Source of the DNA: Acanthamoeba castellanii str. Neff
Lineage: Eukaryota; Discosea; Longamoebia; Acanthamoebidae
NCBI RefSeq assembly: GCF_000313135.1
Contig: NW_004457466.1
Span: forward strand, 128,959 to 192,958
Direction: 5' to 3'
Length of the DNA stretch: 64,000 nucleotides
Below are positions 15,164-27,160 of this stretch, one piece after another (position 1 is the first letter of the stretch; every line of letters starts with the position of its first letter). The translations under genes were made by a program, and so were the position numbers. Below the pieces are notes generated by a model. It was given only the letters and a program-made list of their open reading frames with translations. It had not been told where the DNA came from and ran no database searches.

Positions 15164-18100
15164 CTACACATTATTGTTCTCCACACCACCACCGCCAGCA
15201 GCCTCGCTCTCCTTGTCCTTGGCTTTGTCGCCGTCGCCAGGCGCGGCCTCGCCGGCTGCGGCCCGCCGCTGGCGGAAGAGGGCGCCGCTTCGGAGCTGGT
15301 TGACGACGTCATCGATGTTCTGGGGCTTCCCGCCTGGTGGCAGGCCGGGCGGGGCACCCGGTGGCGGGCGGGCGTTCGGTGGCGGGCGCAGCATGGAGGA
15401 GCCTGGTGGCCCTCCTTGCCGGCTCTGTCGCGCCTTGAGCTCGGCCTTCCGCATGTTGTCCTCGTGCACCCGCTCAAACGCTGTCGTAAATGTGTGGAGC
15501 TGTACCCAACAGGTCAGTAACGGTTGGGTGGGGTAAAAGAGGGAGATTTGTGTGTTTGTGATGCGTGTGTGTGTGTGTGTGTGTTGCGTGGGTGTGGGAG
15601 GGAGGGGACGCACCATGCCAAAGAGCTGCTCGGGTGTGCTGGAGATGGGCTCGCCGAAGCGCTCCACCACCTTTTCGAAGTTCTCCTCCATCTCCTTGTA
15701 GTCGCTCTCAATGTCGTTGAAGTCGCCTTGGCACGCCACCACAAACATTTGCATTTGCTGTGTGTGCCCCAAGAGACGAGACGAGACGAGACGAGGTTAG
15801 ACGACGGCGCTGGTGAAGAGGGAGAAGGGGGGATGGGGGGAACCAACATGACAGAACTTGGCGTCGTGCTCGTCCTGGTAAACGGAGCTGGACACGAGGG
15901 AGATGGCCTGCTTGCACTGGCCGAACCCTCGTCTCAGCTGCTCCAAGGCCGCCTTCACGATCTGGAACGACACGCGGCAGGCCTGGTGCACGTGCTTGAG
16001 CTCCTGTGGATCGCGCACGACACGTCGGTCGCAGTGTGAGTTTGGCGTACGCGCGCGTGGACTGCGCACGCTTTGCTTGGTGTCGGCTAAGGGGGAGGGA
16101 ACCTTGGTGAAGCCCAGCAGCTCGGGGTACTTCTGGGCGATCAGCGTGGCCAGGTATTGCAGCAGGTTCGCCTTGTTGTCCGTCGATTTGGTGTCCTACA
16201 CGCGGCCATATCACAATGTGTTGTGTGTTGTTGTGTTTGTTGTGTTGTGTTGTGTTGTGTGTGTGGTGAGAAACAACGAGTGCCACACCGTATGTGTCGT
16301 GATGGTTATGAGAGGGAGAGAGAGAGAGAGTGACGAGTGGTAGGTACCTGGAGCTTGGTGAGGGCGTCGAGCTTGAAGCCGTAGGCGGCTCCTCGGTGCG
16401 TGCCGCCGTTGATGTAGTTGCCCACGGCCAGCACCACCTCCAACACGCCCCTGAACTTCTTGCTCTTCTGCACCTCCTCGCACGCCTCCAGCACCGCCGT
16501 GATGTCCTGCAGGACCGAGTTGGCGCGCGTGGTGCGTCAGCGGTTTATTGCGTGGCGAGCGCGCACACGCGCGGGGGAAAGCGAGTGAGGGTCACGTACT
16601 GGCCGCAGCTCGTCCATCTGCTCGCGGCACTTGAGTTTGAACGCCCAGGCCTTCAGCCGGTCGCCGTAGTGGTGGATGTCCTTGATCACCCAGAAGAACT
16701 GCTCCGCCTTTCCAAGCTTCGTCCTGCCGCCCCCGCCGCCGATGAGAAGAACAAGAGCAATCGTCACTCGGTTGGCTCGCACTAGCGATGTCAGGCTGGA
16801 GGAGAAGAAGATGTACTTTTCTTCGGGATAGTCGACGATCTGGTCGATCTCTTCCTTGGTGGGCACGAACTCCATCAACTTGAGCACCTTTTCGTAGTCG
16901 AGCACCGATTCGTCGAGCGTCAGGATCGCCTTGTGTATGTCCTCAAACGAGGCCTTGAATCGGGACAGCATGATGGCTACGGATGGCCACGGTTGGTCAC
17001 CCATTTTGAACTTCGAAGTGAGAGGCCCACCCAGGAAAGAGCAGTGCGCGCGCGGGGGGGGGGATTGGTGGTGGTGGTGCGGTACCGCAGTTGTTGGCCC
17101 GCTTCATGTCGATGAGGGTGATGAGCATGTTCTTGGGCTTGATGAGGGAGGGCTTGGCGCCGGCCGCGGAAGGTCCCTTGGGCGAGAGAGCCGTGGCCGC
17201 GAACATGTTCTCGATCTCCATTCTGTCAAACTGAATCTTGTCGTCCTCCACCCCAGCCCAGAAGCTTTGGCTCACCTACACACACACACACACACGCACG
17301 CACGCACACGCACACGCAACACCCAACACACAACACGCACACACGAGACGTCAGTTTCACGGCACAGCTCCACTGTGACCAGGTGAGCATGATGGCGTAC
17401 CTGACTGGCGGGGATCTTGGTCCAGTTGAGGTGCTTGAGCTTGACGCCCGGGTGGATGGCCTTCTTGGGCGGCAGTCGGCCGGGGCCGCCCACCATCCCG
17501 CCCATGGGCGGCGGCGGTGCCATGCCGGGAGGTGGCGGGGCCGCGATGCCCGGCGGCGGNNNNNNNNNNNNNNNNNNNNNTCCGCCGCCGGCGCCAGTCA
17601 TGAGGCCGGGGGCGCCCATGCCCATGCCGCTGCTGAGGGCGCGGCTGATGTCCTCCTTGAGGCGCACGTTCTGCTCCTCGCGCACGCCGGCCTGCAGCCT
17701 CTCAATCTGCTCGAGGAGCTCGGCGTTCTCGCCCTGGGCGCGGCGCACCCGGTTGTTGAGGTTGCGCATCTTGCGCTCGTGCTTGTGCTTGAGCTCCTCC
17801 AGGTCCTGCAGCAGCATCACCTCCACCTCCGTCGCGCCCTCCCTGTCCGCCAGCGACAGGTACTGCGACAGCATCGACTCCACCACCTCCCACGATTGTT
17901 GCCTGCACACATATTTAACATGTTTACAACATATGTAAATTAGAGAAATATTTCCAAACCCAATATTAAAAACACAGACTTGTGGAGGCGTGTAATGCTG
18001 ATGATGATGGTGGTGATGAGGTTTGAACGAACCCGGCGTTGGTGGAGCTGAGCTGGAGCAGGTTGCCCATGGCGTTGATGAAGGACTGGTAGTAGGGGGA

Positions 18101-19858
18101 GTCCTTGACCTGGCGGAGGACGACGCTGAAGATGTCCTCGGGGTTGTTCTTGTCGACGGCGCTGGCCTTGGCGGCGCCCATGCGGCGCTCCTCCTGGGCG
18201 TCGTGCTGCATCTCCTCCTCGAACACCTTGAGCTGGGTCTTGAGCTCGGACGAGGAGATGGCCCAGGTGTCCTTGAAGGAGCGGATGGTGTCGAGGAGGC
18301 CCAGGTTGATGAACTCCTTGCGGAGGTCGTGGCGCACCTTGAGGTCCTCGGGCGAGTTGACGATGGAGTTGATGAAGAAGAGGGCGTTGATGAGGAAGCC
18401 GACGTTCTTGTCCTCGGCGCGCATGGCCTGGAGGAGGCTGTGGAAGCGGGTGGGCTCGCGGTGCTCGGCGCGGTAGTGGCTCATGGCCTCGAGCACGAGC
18501 GGCACGCCCTTGGGGGGCACCAGGCACACGAACGAGAGCAGCTCGAGCGCGGCGCCCTTGATCTGCGTGTCGCGCGAGGCGAGGAGGGCCGCCACCCGCT
18601 TGGTCGCCGCCGCATTCATGAGCTGCGCGAGGCCCGCGGCGGTGTTGGCCAGCGCGCGCAGGCACTCGAGGCACGCGGCCTGGACCGAGAGGTCGGTGCC
18701 GGTCTGCTGCTTGCGCTGCTTCTCGTGGATGGCCTCGAGCAGGGCCAGCACCCCGCGGAAGGGCTCGCGCACAAACTCCTGCACCCAGCCCTCGTTGGCC
18801 TCGCGCAGCTGCTCCTTGAGCTCGCCCAGCGTCTCCAGCTGGCGGTTGCCCCGCGCCGCGCGCTTCGACGACGACGACGACGTGGTCGAGTTCTTCTTGA
18901 GCTCCTTGATGAAGTAGCCCGGCTCCCCGCGCCTGAACATGCCCTCCTCCATCTTGCTCGCCTTTATCGTCAGCGACCGCCGCTTGTCGTTCCCCCCCGC
19001 GTCGAGCCCCCCGTCATCTTTCTCCTTCGATCCGAAGAACCCGCGCCCCTTCTTCTTCTCCTCCTTGCCCGTCGTGGTGCTGAGGCTGATGTTGTTCTCC
19101 TCGCTCCCGCGACAGAACATCTCGATCGCCGTCTCCTCGCGCGTCTTGCGCGTCGTCGCGTTGCCCCGCCGGATCATCGACGACGCCCGCTGGAGCCGCG
19201 ACATCTGCGGCCGGGACTGGGTGTTCGAAGTCGCTGCTGAATCGTCGACGCTGATGGCGATGTCGGTCGAGGCCCGATCGCGAAATGTGTTGTATTTGGC
19301 GGTGGTCGGGGCGGCCGGTGTCGATGCGCTCGCGGTGGTGCTCCAGGACGAGCTGGCGGAGGGCGAGGGCGCGTGTTGCGCTGACAGGGACCCCCCGTGG
19401 TGCACCGGCGAAACCCCCTCCTCGCCGCTCTGTGTTCTCGTTGATGGGGGTTCATTGATGGTCTTCCTCCGCAGGGTGAAGTGCTGGAAGAAGCCCGACT
19501 TCTCCCCCTTCTTGTCTCGATTCATCTTTTTCTTCTCTCTGTGTGGTCTCTTCCTCTTCCTCTTCTTCTTCTCGTCGCCTATCGCGGTTCCAGTCTCGTC
19601 TGTTGATCTTCTTCTTCCTCCCTTCCTTCCTTTTGTGACGTTTGTTGTTGATGATGACGATGATGACGATGTTCCTTTTCTCTCACCCCCTCCCCCGACG
19701 TTCGCAGCTCGCTGCCTCCTGCTCGCTGTGTGCGCGCGAGTTGGTCGTCTTTGGTGTCCTGGCGCGTTCGAAAGGGCGCGTGAACGTTCCCTTTTATGGG
19801 TTGGGAAGCTGCGGAGTTCAGTGCACGCCAACCTAACCTGCGGTGAAGTTGACGACAC
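15164..19858 (-). CDS. diaphanous-related formin (GBD/FH3-FH1-FH2-DAD)
   Basis: Actin nucleator and elongator controlled by Rho-type GTPases. The first long exon (19858-about 18030) holds a basic, Ser-rich N-terminus followed by the armadillo-like GBD/FH3 region, including LFFINSIVNSPEDLKVR. Coiled coil follows (about 17900-17640), then a Pro/Gly/Met-rich FH1 with a sequencing gap, and FH2 opening with LKHLNWTKIP (about 17440) and containing GNYINGGT (about 16410). Near the end (about 15320-15255), IDDVVNQLRSGALFRQRR matches a diaphanous autoregulatory domain, implying autoinhibition released by GTPase binding. Stop at 15164-15166 after VENNNV. A start at 19525 (MNRDKKGEKS) is an alternative that would drop the very basic first 111 residues. 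Confidence 0.92.
17560..17580. other. assembly gap (21 N)
   Basis: Twenty-one undetermined bases within the repetitive Pro/Gly-rich FH1 coding sequence of the formin. The length keeps the reading frame, but the number is probably a placeholder, so the true number of profilin-binding Pro tracts is unknown. Confidence 0.98.
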
Positions 19859-19965
19859 ATTTGTAAATTACAAACAAGCAGGAAATGAGGTCGTGAGCGT
19901 GATGGCACATTGAGCTACGAGGCATGTTGTAATTGGGAAAAGGTAGTCACCTCATTATTATTGTT

Positions 19966-22000
19966 TCAAGAGCTGGGGCTGGAGAGGCGTGCACTCGCCG
20001 CACTCATGCCCGCCAGTCTGCCCGTTACCCTGTCCACGACACACGACACACGACACACGACACACGACACACACGGCCACAAGAGTATGAGATTGGAGCT
20101 GAAAAGGGCGCTGGTGATGAATGTAAGCACCAGGCCCAGTAGAAATTGAAGCCGCCGATCCGACCGAAGCAGTCCAGCACTTCGCCGCAAAAGAAGAGGC
20201 CCCTGTTGGCTTCGATGCCGCTCTCGAGGGTCTCCCACTTCACCTCCTCGAGGCTGACGCCACCACCCGTTACCTCGGCCTTCTTGTAGCCCTGGTGCCC
20301 TGTACCATCAAGCCCCCGCATAGATACATCTTTCTTTAGCATGCGTCAACAAGAACACGCACACGCACCACCGCACACGTACACGCAGCGTTGTGCGTAC
20401 CGGTATAGGGCAAGCGGTATTGTGTCAACAGGCCAATCAGCTGCTCTCGCTTGTCCTTGGTGAGATCGGCCATCCGCTGGTGGGCCACGCCCGCTTCCTC
20501 GCACAGAGCGAGGGCCAGCCTGTGCGGCATCCGTTCGCCCAGCATGTTGCTCACGAGCCGAGTGGCACTCCCGCCCTTGGCCAGCGCCGAGAGGAAGAGG
20601 CCGCGCCACGACTCCTCGGACATGTCGCACCAGTTGACCGTGATCGCAGTCGTTCTCGTACCGTCGGCCGCTTCGCGCAGTCCCTCGATATCGATCACCG
20701 CGTGGTGCGAGAGGTCGAGGATCGATGGCCCACTGTAGCCCCTGTGCGTGAATAGAAAGCCTTGCGAGGGTCAGACTACGCGACACGTCACCACGAGAGC
20801 GCAGGAATGAAGAAAGCAAGTGTCATGCGGAGGCGAGAGACATGATGATACCTGTGCGGTGGGCATCAGTGCGCAGCTGGCCCGATGGACCGGCTTCTGC
20901 TGTGACGCCCACGTTCAAGGAGACCCCGGCGAGCTGGTTTCCGCCAGGGTGGGGGCCTTAGAACAGAAGCGTGGGCCGTCAGAAGAGAGGAGAGAGAGAG
21001 AGAAGAGAGTTGATGGTCGCTGGGTCGGTCTTTACGCACCGGTGAGCGGGGTGAGGGCGGGATAGACGGGGCGAATCGTGTGGCCGAGCTCCTGTGCGAG
21101 CTGGTACCCCTTGCCGTCGGTGCCCACGGCGGGGAAGCTCTTTCCGCCCATGGCCACCACCACGCGGGGCGCACGGTACTGCTCTCCGCCTTCGCTTTCG
21201 CAGTACCACATGCCAGAACTGCTCTCTGTGCGTGTGCGTGTGCGTGCGCGTGTGCGTTGTTGGTGGTAAGAGACTCGCTCTGTGTTCAATGCTACAACAG
21301 GAGAGGATTGCGCTGGTGAGACCTCGTTGCAGGCGAGTGATGCGCTGGTTGTACTGCAGGTCGACTCCCTTGTCGAGGGCGAATGCCACGAGCCTGTCCC
21401 GCACCTCTCGCGCCGAGTTGCTGCGCGGAAACCACTTGCTGGTGTCCTCCTCCATCGCAAGCTCCAGCCCCACCTCCTCCTCCATCCACTGCCGGCACTC
21501 CTCGACGCTCCAGGTCGAGAATATTCTGTATTTTTATAATTTTTTTATAATTTTAAAATATTGATATGGAAATAAATGTTTATTTATTGATGAAAAAATA
21601 GCACAGCCATCCAGCAAGAGGAAATTGGGGGGCATACCGTTGCAGGGCCTTGTGGGAGGTTGCTGCTGCCCGCCGCCCACCTCGTGCGGCGGATGTGGCG
21701 GTCTGGGCTGTGAAGTAGTCGCGCCCGACATCAATGGCGGCTGGCAGCACGTTGCAGCGTGAGCCGCCACTCATGAGGATCTTCTTTCCCGCTTCCTTTG
21801 CGCCCTCGAGAACGAGCACTCCCTTGCTCACACCCCTACCTGCTCATTTCCGAACAATCGTTGATTGTTTGCTATTTTTCATGCGATGTTTTGGGGAAGA
21901 TGCAGATCTCACCTGCGGCGAACGCAGCAGCCGTCAGCCCCGCTGCGCCAGCGCCCAAAACGATGGTGTCATGCGTTGCTGCTGATCCGCCGGTTCGCAT
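19966..22000 (-). CDS. HI0933/BaiN-family FAD-dependent oxidoreductase
   Basis: Flavoprotein of the HI0933-like family; the substrate is unknown for eukaryotic members. The start at 22000 (MRTGGSAATHDT) is followed at once by the dinucleotide-binding fold VLGAGAAGLTAAAFAAG. Next come LMSGGSRCN (family SG-GRCN motif, about 21750), KWFPRSNSAREVRDRL (about 21425), VVVAMGGKSFPAVGTDGKGY (about 21150), GYSGPSILDLSHHAV (about 20730), KKAEVTGGGVSLEEV (about 20270) and LFFCGEVLD-GRIGGFN (about 20190-20150). The last intron holds a 7-base repeat, and splicing it out gives the expected end FYWAWVTGRLAGMSAA with stop at 19966-19968. At least seven introns show it is a resident nuclear gene. Divergent from the transporter gene across 95 bases. 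Confidence 0.85.
20037..20074. repeat. tandem 7-mer ACACACG-type repeat in last flavoprotein intron
   Basis: About five copies of a CGACACA unit in the final intron of the HI0933-like gene, close to its acceptor on the minus strand. Retention of the intron would truncate the conserved C-terminus. Confidence 0.85.
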
Positions 22001-22095
22001 TTCACGATTATTGTAAATTGAGTGAAAAATAAGGTAAAATAAAACAAGTGTCTCCTGGCGCACTTGGCTTGATTTCTTTGACTCTGATTGAGAGG
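22001..22095. promoter_or_regulatory. 95-bp divergent intergenic region (putative bidirectional promoter)
   Basis: Lies between the start codons of the minus-strand flavoprotein and the plus-strand transporter. It is AT-rich in its left half (about 22005-22050). Each gene has an alternative in-frame start that would fall inside it, so the real untranslated regions must be very short. Confidence 0.5.
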
Positions 22096-24673
22096 ATGGA
22101 TCCGTATGGAGAGCAGCCTACCCACTCCCACAAGTCTCCCTTCCCTCCACCGCCGCACGACAGCGAATTCGGTTCGGCCTCGCTCTCGGAGGACGAAGAT
22201 GAGGGTATAGCCGGCTACGAGAGCCAATCTCTGGCCATCTCCATCCCAACTCCTCCTCGCCGCGAGAAGCCGGCAAGCGGGGCCACGCCCCCGTACTACA
22301 GTTTTGATAGAGTCCTCCATCATCGTCATTCGCCGCCCAACCCTGCCGACGAGGAGATGATGATCGTGAACACTCGCACGAGAGATGGATCGGTGGTGAT
22401 CCTCAAGGACGGCGAGGCCTTCATCGCTCCCTCCTCGCCTCGCTCGGCCGGCGACGACTCGCCACGATCGATCGTCGTCGTCAGCCAGCACAGCCCGCGA
22501 GACGAACAGGGAGGAGACGAGAACGACACCCTCATCGGCGGCGACGAGGCCAACGGGCGCGAGACGGAGGAGGACGACGCGGGCGGTCGTGTGGAGGAAC
22601 TGACGATGGAGGAGATCGACGAGAGGCTGGAGAAGGGCGAGGACAGCACCAAGGTGCACTCGGTCTTCGGCCTCGTGGCGCTGGTCTTCTTCCTCGTGTG
22701 CGGCGGTGCCTACGGCACCGAAGACCTCGGCGGCTCCATCCCTCCGCTCTACGCCCTGACCGGCATCCTCATCATCCCCTGGGTGCGACCCGACCCAGCG
22801 CTTCCCACGCGTTTAGCCAACAAACCCTAATTATGCGCGTGTGCGGTGTATGCGCGTGTGCGGTGGTGGTGCGTGTGCGGTGGTGTGCGTGCGTGCGTGC
22901 GTGCCACAGATATGGAGCTTGCCGATGGCGATGATGACGGCAGAGTTGGCGTCGGCGATGCCTTCCCACTCTGGCTTCATCCTGTGGGGCCGGCAGGCGT
23001 GGGGTCCCATCATTCCCTTCGTCGACGGATGGATGTACGCACCCGCGCCCGCGCGCACACACAACACGTCCCCCCATTGTGCAATGCATCCGCGCGCAGG
23101 CGTGTGAGAGATGATATTATGTTGTGTGCCTCATCGACCACCCTCGACGTCGCAACGTGCAACGCAACCCTCATACGTACAGCATGATGGTGGTCGCGAT
23201 CGTTGACCAAGCCCTCTACCCGCTGATCTTCGTCGACTACCTCAAGGTTTGGCCATCTTGCCTGCGCCGCGTGTCTGTGTGCTATGTGTGCGGCGGTGCG
23301 TGTGCGTGTGCGATGGTGCGTGTGTGTGGGCTCACACTTGCATCACCGCGTGTCCGTGCAGGAGGTGGTGTCCCTGAATGCGTGGCAAGCGTACCTGGTG
23401 TGCGTAGTGTACATAGGCCTGGCGTGCTTCCTCAACGTACTGGGGCCCAAGATCATCGACAAGACCTCGCAGTTCTTCTCCCTCTCCTCCCTCTTCCCCT
23501 TCGTCCTCTTCATCATCCTCGCCCTCTTCTCCTCCCACTTCTCCTTCGCCACCCTCGTCGACACCTCGGACCGCAAGAGCGACGTCGGCCTCTACCTCTC
23601 CGTACTCATCTGGGCCACCTGCGGCTACGAATACAGCGGATTCCTCGCCGGTTCGCCCCACTCACCCACCACCCACCAACCCAACCCAACCCAACCACAC
23701 CACTCACCCACCCAACCCACTCACCGTGGCCACGATTGAGGCGCTCACACCGGTGTGGTGGTGATAGGGAATGTGAAGGATCCGAAGCGCACGTACCCGC
23801 TGGCGATGGTCTTGTCGGTGGTGCTGATGCTGGTGACCTACCTGTTCCCGATCGCCACGGCCATCGCCACGGCCAAGGACTGGTCGACGGACATCTCGCA
23901 GGGCTCCTACCCGATACTCGCGGAGGAGCTCGGCTTTGGCTCGTGGCTGCTCTACATGATGATTGCCGGAGGACTGGTCAGCACCATGGGTACATACTGC
24001 TGCCATATATCCTACACTTTGCCCCAATACGGAAGCTCATCGTGTGCGTCGTGTGTGCGTCGTGTGTGTGTGTGTGTGTGTGTATGTGTGGTGTTTAGGA
24101 ACGTACAACGCGTATCTGCACACCTCGTCGACGGCGCTCCACTCGCTGAGCAAGGACGAGATGGCGCCGTCCGTGTTCCAGTACGAGTCCGAGCGGTTCG
24201 GCACGCCGGTGGCGGCCATCGCCTTCTTCTCCCTCACCACCTGCGTGCTGGTGCTCTTCGACTTCTCCTACCTGGTCGAGGTCGAGTCCTTCCTCTACGC
24301 CACCCACGCCCTCCTCCTCTGCTCCACCTTCATCCGCCTGGCCTTCACCCAGCCCCACCTCAACATACCCTCCATCCTCCCCTTCGGCCGCACCGGTACG
24401 TCCACCCACTCCAGTGGCCTGCTTGGCCAGGTGGTGCTGACCGTGACCGCGCGACGCAACGCAGGTGTGCTGGTGTGCGGGCTTACGCCGTTGGTGGTGC
24501 TGGTGGCGATCGTGGCGTCGCTGTTCTACAGCGACTTCCGCATCCCGCTGGTGGGGGCGCTGATCGCCGGCATGGGGCCGCTGCTGTACGTGGCCCAGAC
24601 CAAGATGCCCTCCCTCAGGCACCTGGTCGCCGACCGCTGCTACTACCGCTACTTCGCGGTACGACAAATGTAA
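22096..24673 (+). CDS. APC-superfamily amino acid/polyamine transporter (PHS/PUT-like)
   Basis: Membrane transporter, probably a proton-coupled amino acid or polyamine permease. The start at 22096 gives MDPYGEQPTHSHK and a cytosolic N-terminus of about 190 residues rich in Ser, Pro and acidic residues. The membrane part opens with VFGLVALVFFLVCGGAYGTED, typical of transmembrane helix 1 in this family, and continues through about 12 predicted helices in seven further exons to ADRCYYRYFAVRQM (stop 24671-24673). Introns fall at about 22783-22911, 23036-23183, 23249-23361, 23652-23767, 23987-24098 and 24395-24465. The closest known group is the plant and trypanosomatid polyamine uptake transporters (inference). 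The long N-terminus could be a phosphoregulated region. Confidence 0.85.
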
Positions 24674-24859
24674 CACTAGTATACCGTCCTTCTTCATCCT
24701 CTTCATCATCATCACTTCTTGTTACGTACCGATGATCTTGCACAGACAGTAAAGCTAAATAAATAAGCTGCTGCTCGCCCAGCAGCCCGCACACTTTTGA
24801 CACGATCATTACTTACACACCTCCACCTTCACCATTCTTCGTGCACGAGAGAGACCAAC

Positions 24860-25744
24860 TCACTTGGGGGCGAGCACGACGACGGTGTTGTGCTTCGCGT
24901 GAGCGGCGGTCTCGAGCTGCTTGTTGATGCCGCTCACGATCTGCGGGAAGTCCTCGACGAAGAGCTTGCGCAGGGAACCCTCGACCTGCTCCTGCAGGTA
25001 GTCCTTCACCGACCCAAAGTCGTCGAAGCTCGACGAGATGTTCACGCTCTGCAGCGGGTCGACCTTGAACTGCGCGGCGATGTGCGGTATCGACAGCTCG
25101 CTGTCCGCCGCCGGAGCGCTGACGGCGGTGTTGGTGTTCTCGAGGATGAGGCTGCCGTCGCTGCGCGGGTCGTGGGCCTTGGCGCGCTTCTTGATGTTGA
25201 GCACGAGGTCGCCGTCGATCCGCACCTGCGAGATGGTGATGCGGAGCGGCACCACCATCGGCTCGTGGGCGATGAGACCGCCCAGGTGTCGCAGTGCCCG
25301 CTTGCTCGGCACTGTCTTGGCCGCGAAAGGGTTCACCTGTTGGTTGGTTCACTCGTTAGGCTCGCCACCACACGCATGCCACACCGCATCACACCGCACC
25401 ACATCGCACGTGGTACCTGCACTTTGGTCTGGAGGGTGATGCTGCCGTTGCCGGCGTAGGCCACCTTGAAGTGCCCCTCGAATCCGTCCTCGGACACGTC
25501 GGGGATGTCCATGAACTGGAGCGTGGGTGCCTGCATGGGTAGCATTTGAATTGATTAAATGATTAAATCATGATTAAATAAAAGGAAGTGGCCGTACGAT
25601 GTTCCCAAGGTCGAGGTCGGTCACCCGCATGACGTCACAGATTGCATCTGGAAGCTCGCCCTTGTTCATGACCTCAGTAATTTGTGCCTTGATTTTCTCC
25701 AATGTAATCTCATCGAGGGTGGGCCATTCAATCTGAAACGACAT
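24860..25744 (-). CDS. MDM12: Mdm12-like ERMES subunit (SMP lipid-transfer domain)
   Basis: Lipid-transfer subunit of the ER-mitochondria encounter structure. The start at 25744 gives MSFQIEWPTLDEITLEKI, close to the start of fungal Mdm12, and the block VMRVTDLDLGNIAPTLQFMD after splicing corresponds to the fungal TDFDLG block. The SMP domain continues through VSEDGFEGHFKVAYAGNGS, PLRITISQVRIDGDLVLNI and a C-terminal helical part (PQIVSGINKQLETAAHAKH). Two introns at about 25597-25532 and 25417-25337. The protein is about 225 residues and stops at 24860-24862. It is smaller than many fungal forms, which have loop insertions. It converges with the transporter gene. Confidence 0.8.
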
Positions 25745-26013
25745 CTTCTCGTTCTTTGGTCTTCGATTCCTTCTTCCTTTGCTCTGAGAATTGAATGACG
25801 AATGAACCAACAAATCAATCCGCCTCGTTCGCAATTTCGCGACCACACATCGAACGCAGTTCTTCAATCTTCGTCGAACGCCGGCAAAATTTCTCAGTTT
25901 TCCTTCTTTTCCCTCTCTTCCTTCTCCTCAGCAAGGCACCAGCTTCCCAACAAAGGCCACGCTTGGGGTTGGTTTGGTGTTTATGTACAGCTCACGGAGG
26001 GGGTGAGCTCTTG

Positions 26014-27018
26014 TCAATCAGTGTCGGCCATGACCCGGTACATGTGCTCGAGTCGGATGACATCGTTGGCAAACTCGGCGTCGACCTTCCGCCGCTCCTC
26101 CTCGATGCCCACCATGAAGTCAGTCTTGTCTTTGGCCTCCTCCTCCCTCCGTTGCCTGCTTTCGGCCTCGTACTTGGACTGTAGGCAGCATTGGCTGTGA
26201 GTGAGCACGCTAGCAAATAAGGTGTGTGTGTCGTGTGTGTATCGTGTGTGTCGTGTGTAGTGTGTGATGTGCGTGGGCCTGGACGGATCGATCATGCCTA
26301 CCTGATTGGCGCTAGCCTTCAGCAGTTGCATGCCTATCATACACGATATGTTGTGCACTGCAGAAAGAGTTGAGGGCGGGTCAAGAGGCGCCTGAGTGAC
26401 AGCAACACCATGCGGCGCAGCGAACCTTGTTGAGTGATATCACCCAGCACGTCTCCCACCAGATCGGTGCAAGAGTCCAGCTCCCTGTGCACGGTTTGTA
26501 TCACCTGTGCCGTGTCCTCCAGCTCCACCTGCGGCCCATCCCCTCGTCGCTCCTACGTGCACGCAAAGCAATGTCAGCACAACCAAGCGAAACTAGAAGA
26601 CGGTGGGTGACGGCGACGAGTGTGGGAAGAATGTACCTCAAACTCGCGTTGGCTATACTCGAGCTCAGCTCGCAGAGCTGGCGTAAAGAAGGCTGCAAAG
26701 GTGTCTCCCACCTCTTCAGGAAGATGGACCCGGTGAGACAATCGACGCAGAGTCCTCGCGAGTAGGATTTGATCCATTCGTACCTTTGGCGATGCGTGGT
26801 CCAAATGGTAGGGTGGCGCCCATGCCAGTCAGCGACTGCACAAACGAGCCGCTATTTGTTCGTGGGCGTCGCTGCTGTGCCGATGTGGGAGGAGATGAGG
26901 GCGTAGGTGCGCCCCAATCCACTGAATCGCGTACGGAATGGGTGAGGTGGAAGGAAGCTGGTCGTTCCACCGGTGGGCTCGTGTGTGCAGCCCCTGCGAC
27001 CGCTCCATGTCTTTGCAT
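26014..27018 (-). CDS. uncharacterised helical/coiled-coil protein
   Basis: The start at 27018 gives MQRHGAVAGAAHTSPP, a Ser/Pro/Thr-rich low-complexity N-terminus of about 75 residues including SFVQSLTGMGATLPFGP. The rest is helical: EVGDTFAAFFTPALRAELEY, VELEDTAQVIQTVHRELDS, CTDLVGDVLGDITQQ, NISCMIGMQLLKASANQ and a Glu/Arg-rich coiled coil ending EHMYRVMADTD (stop 26014-26016). At least five exons. No catalytic motif or membrane segment is apparent, and I do not recognise the family. A small trafficking-complex subunit or a BAR-like scaffold is possible but unsupported. Confidence 0.6.
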
Positions 27019-27160
27019 TTTTGTATGTATGATTAACAGGTTCAATCAACTCCTCTTGCGCCACTTCTCTTGCGCCTTGTTTTGTAACGATTTCTGCGTT
27101 TGGGAAAAGCGTTTCGAATTACACCAATTTGCTCTATTTTATTTTTATTTTAATTGACCA

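Noticed and set aside
18023..19240. 405-codon plus-strand frame opposite the formin
   Set aside because: Leu/Glu/Val-biased mirror of the GBD/FH3 exon; the minus strand matches formin motifs.
19966..22000. Bacterial contamination or recent transfer for the HI0933-family flavoprotein
   Set aside because: Several spliceosomal introns with the same donor style as neighbours and the same divergent-promoter layout argue for a resident gene; old transfer cannot be excluded.
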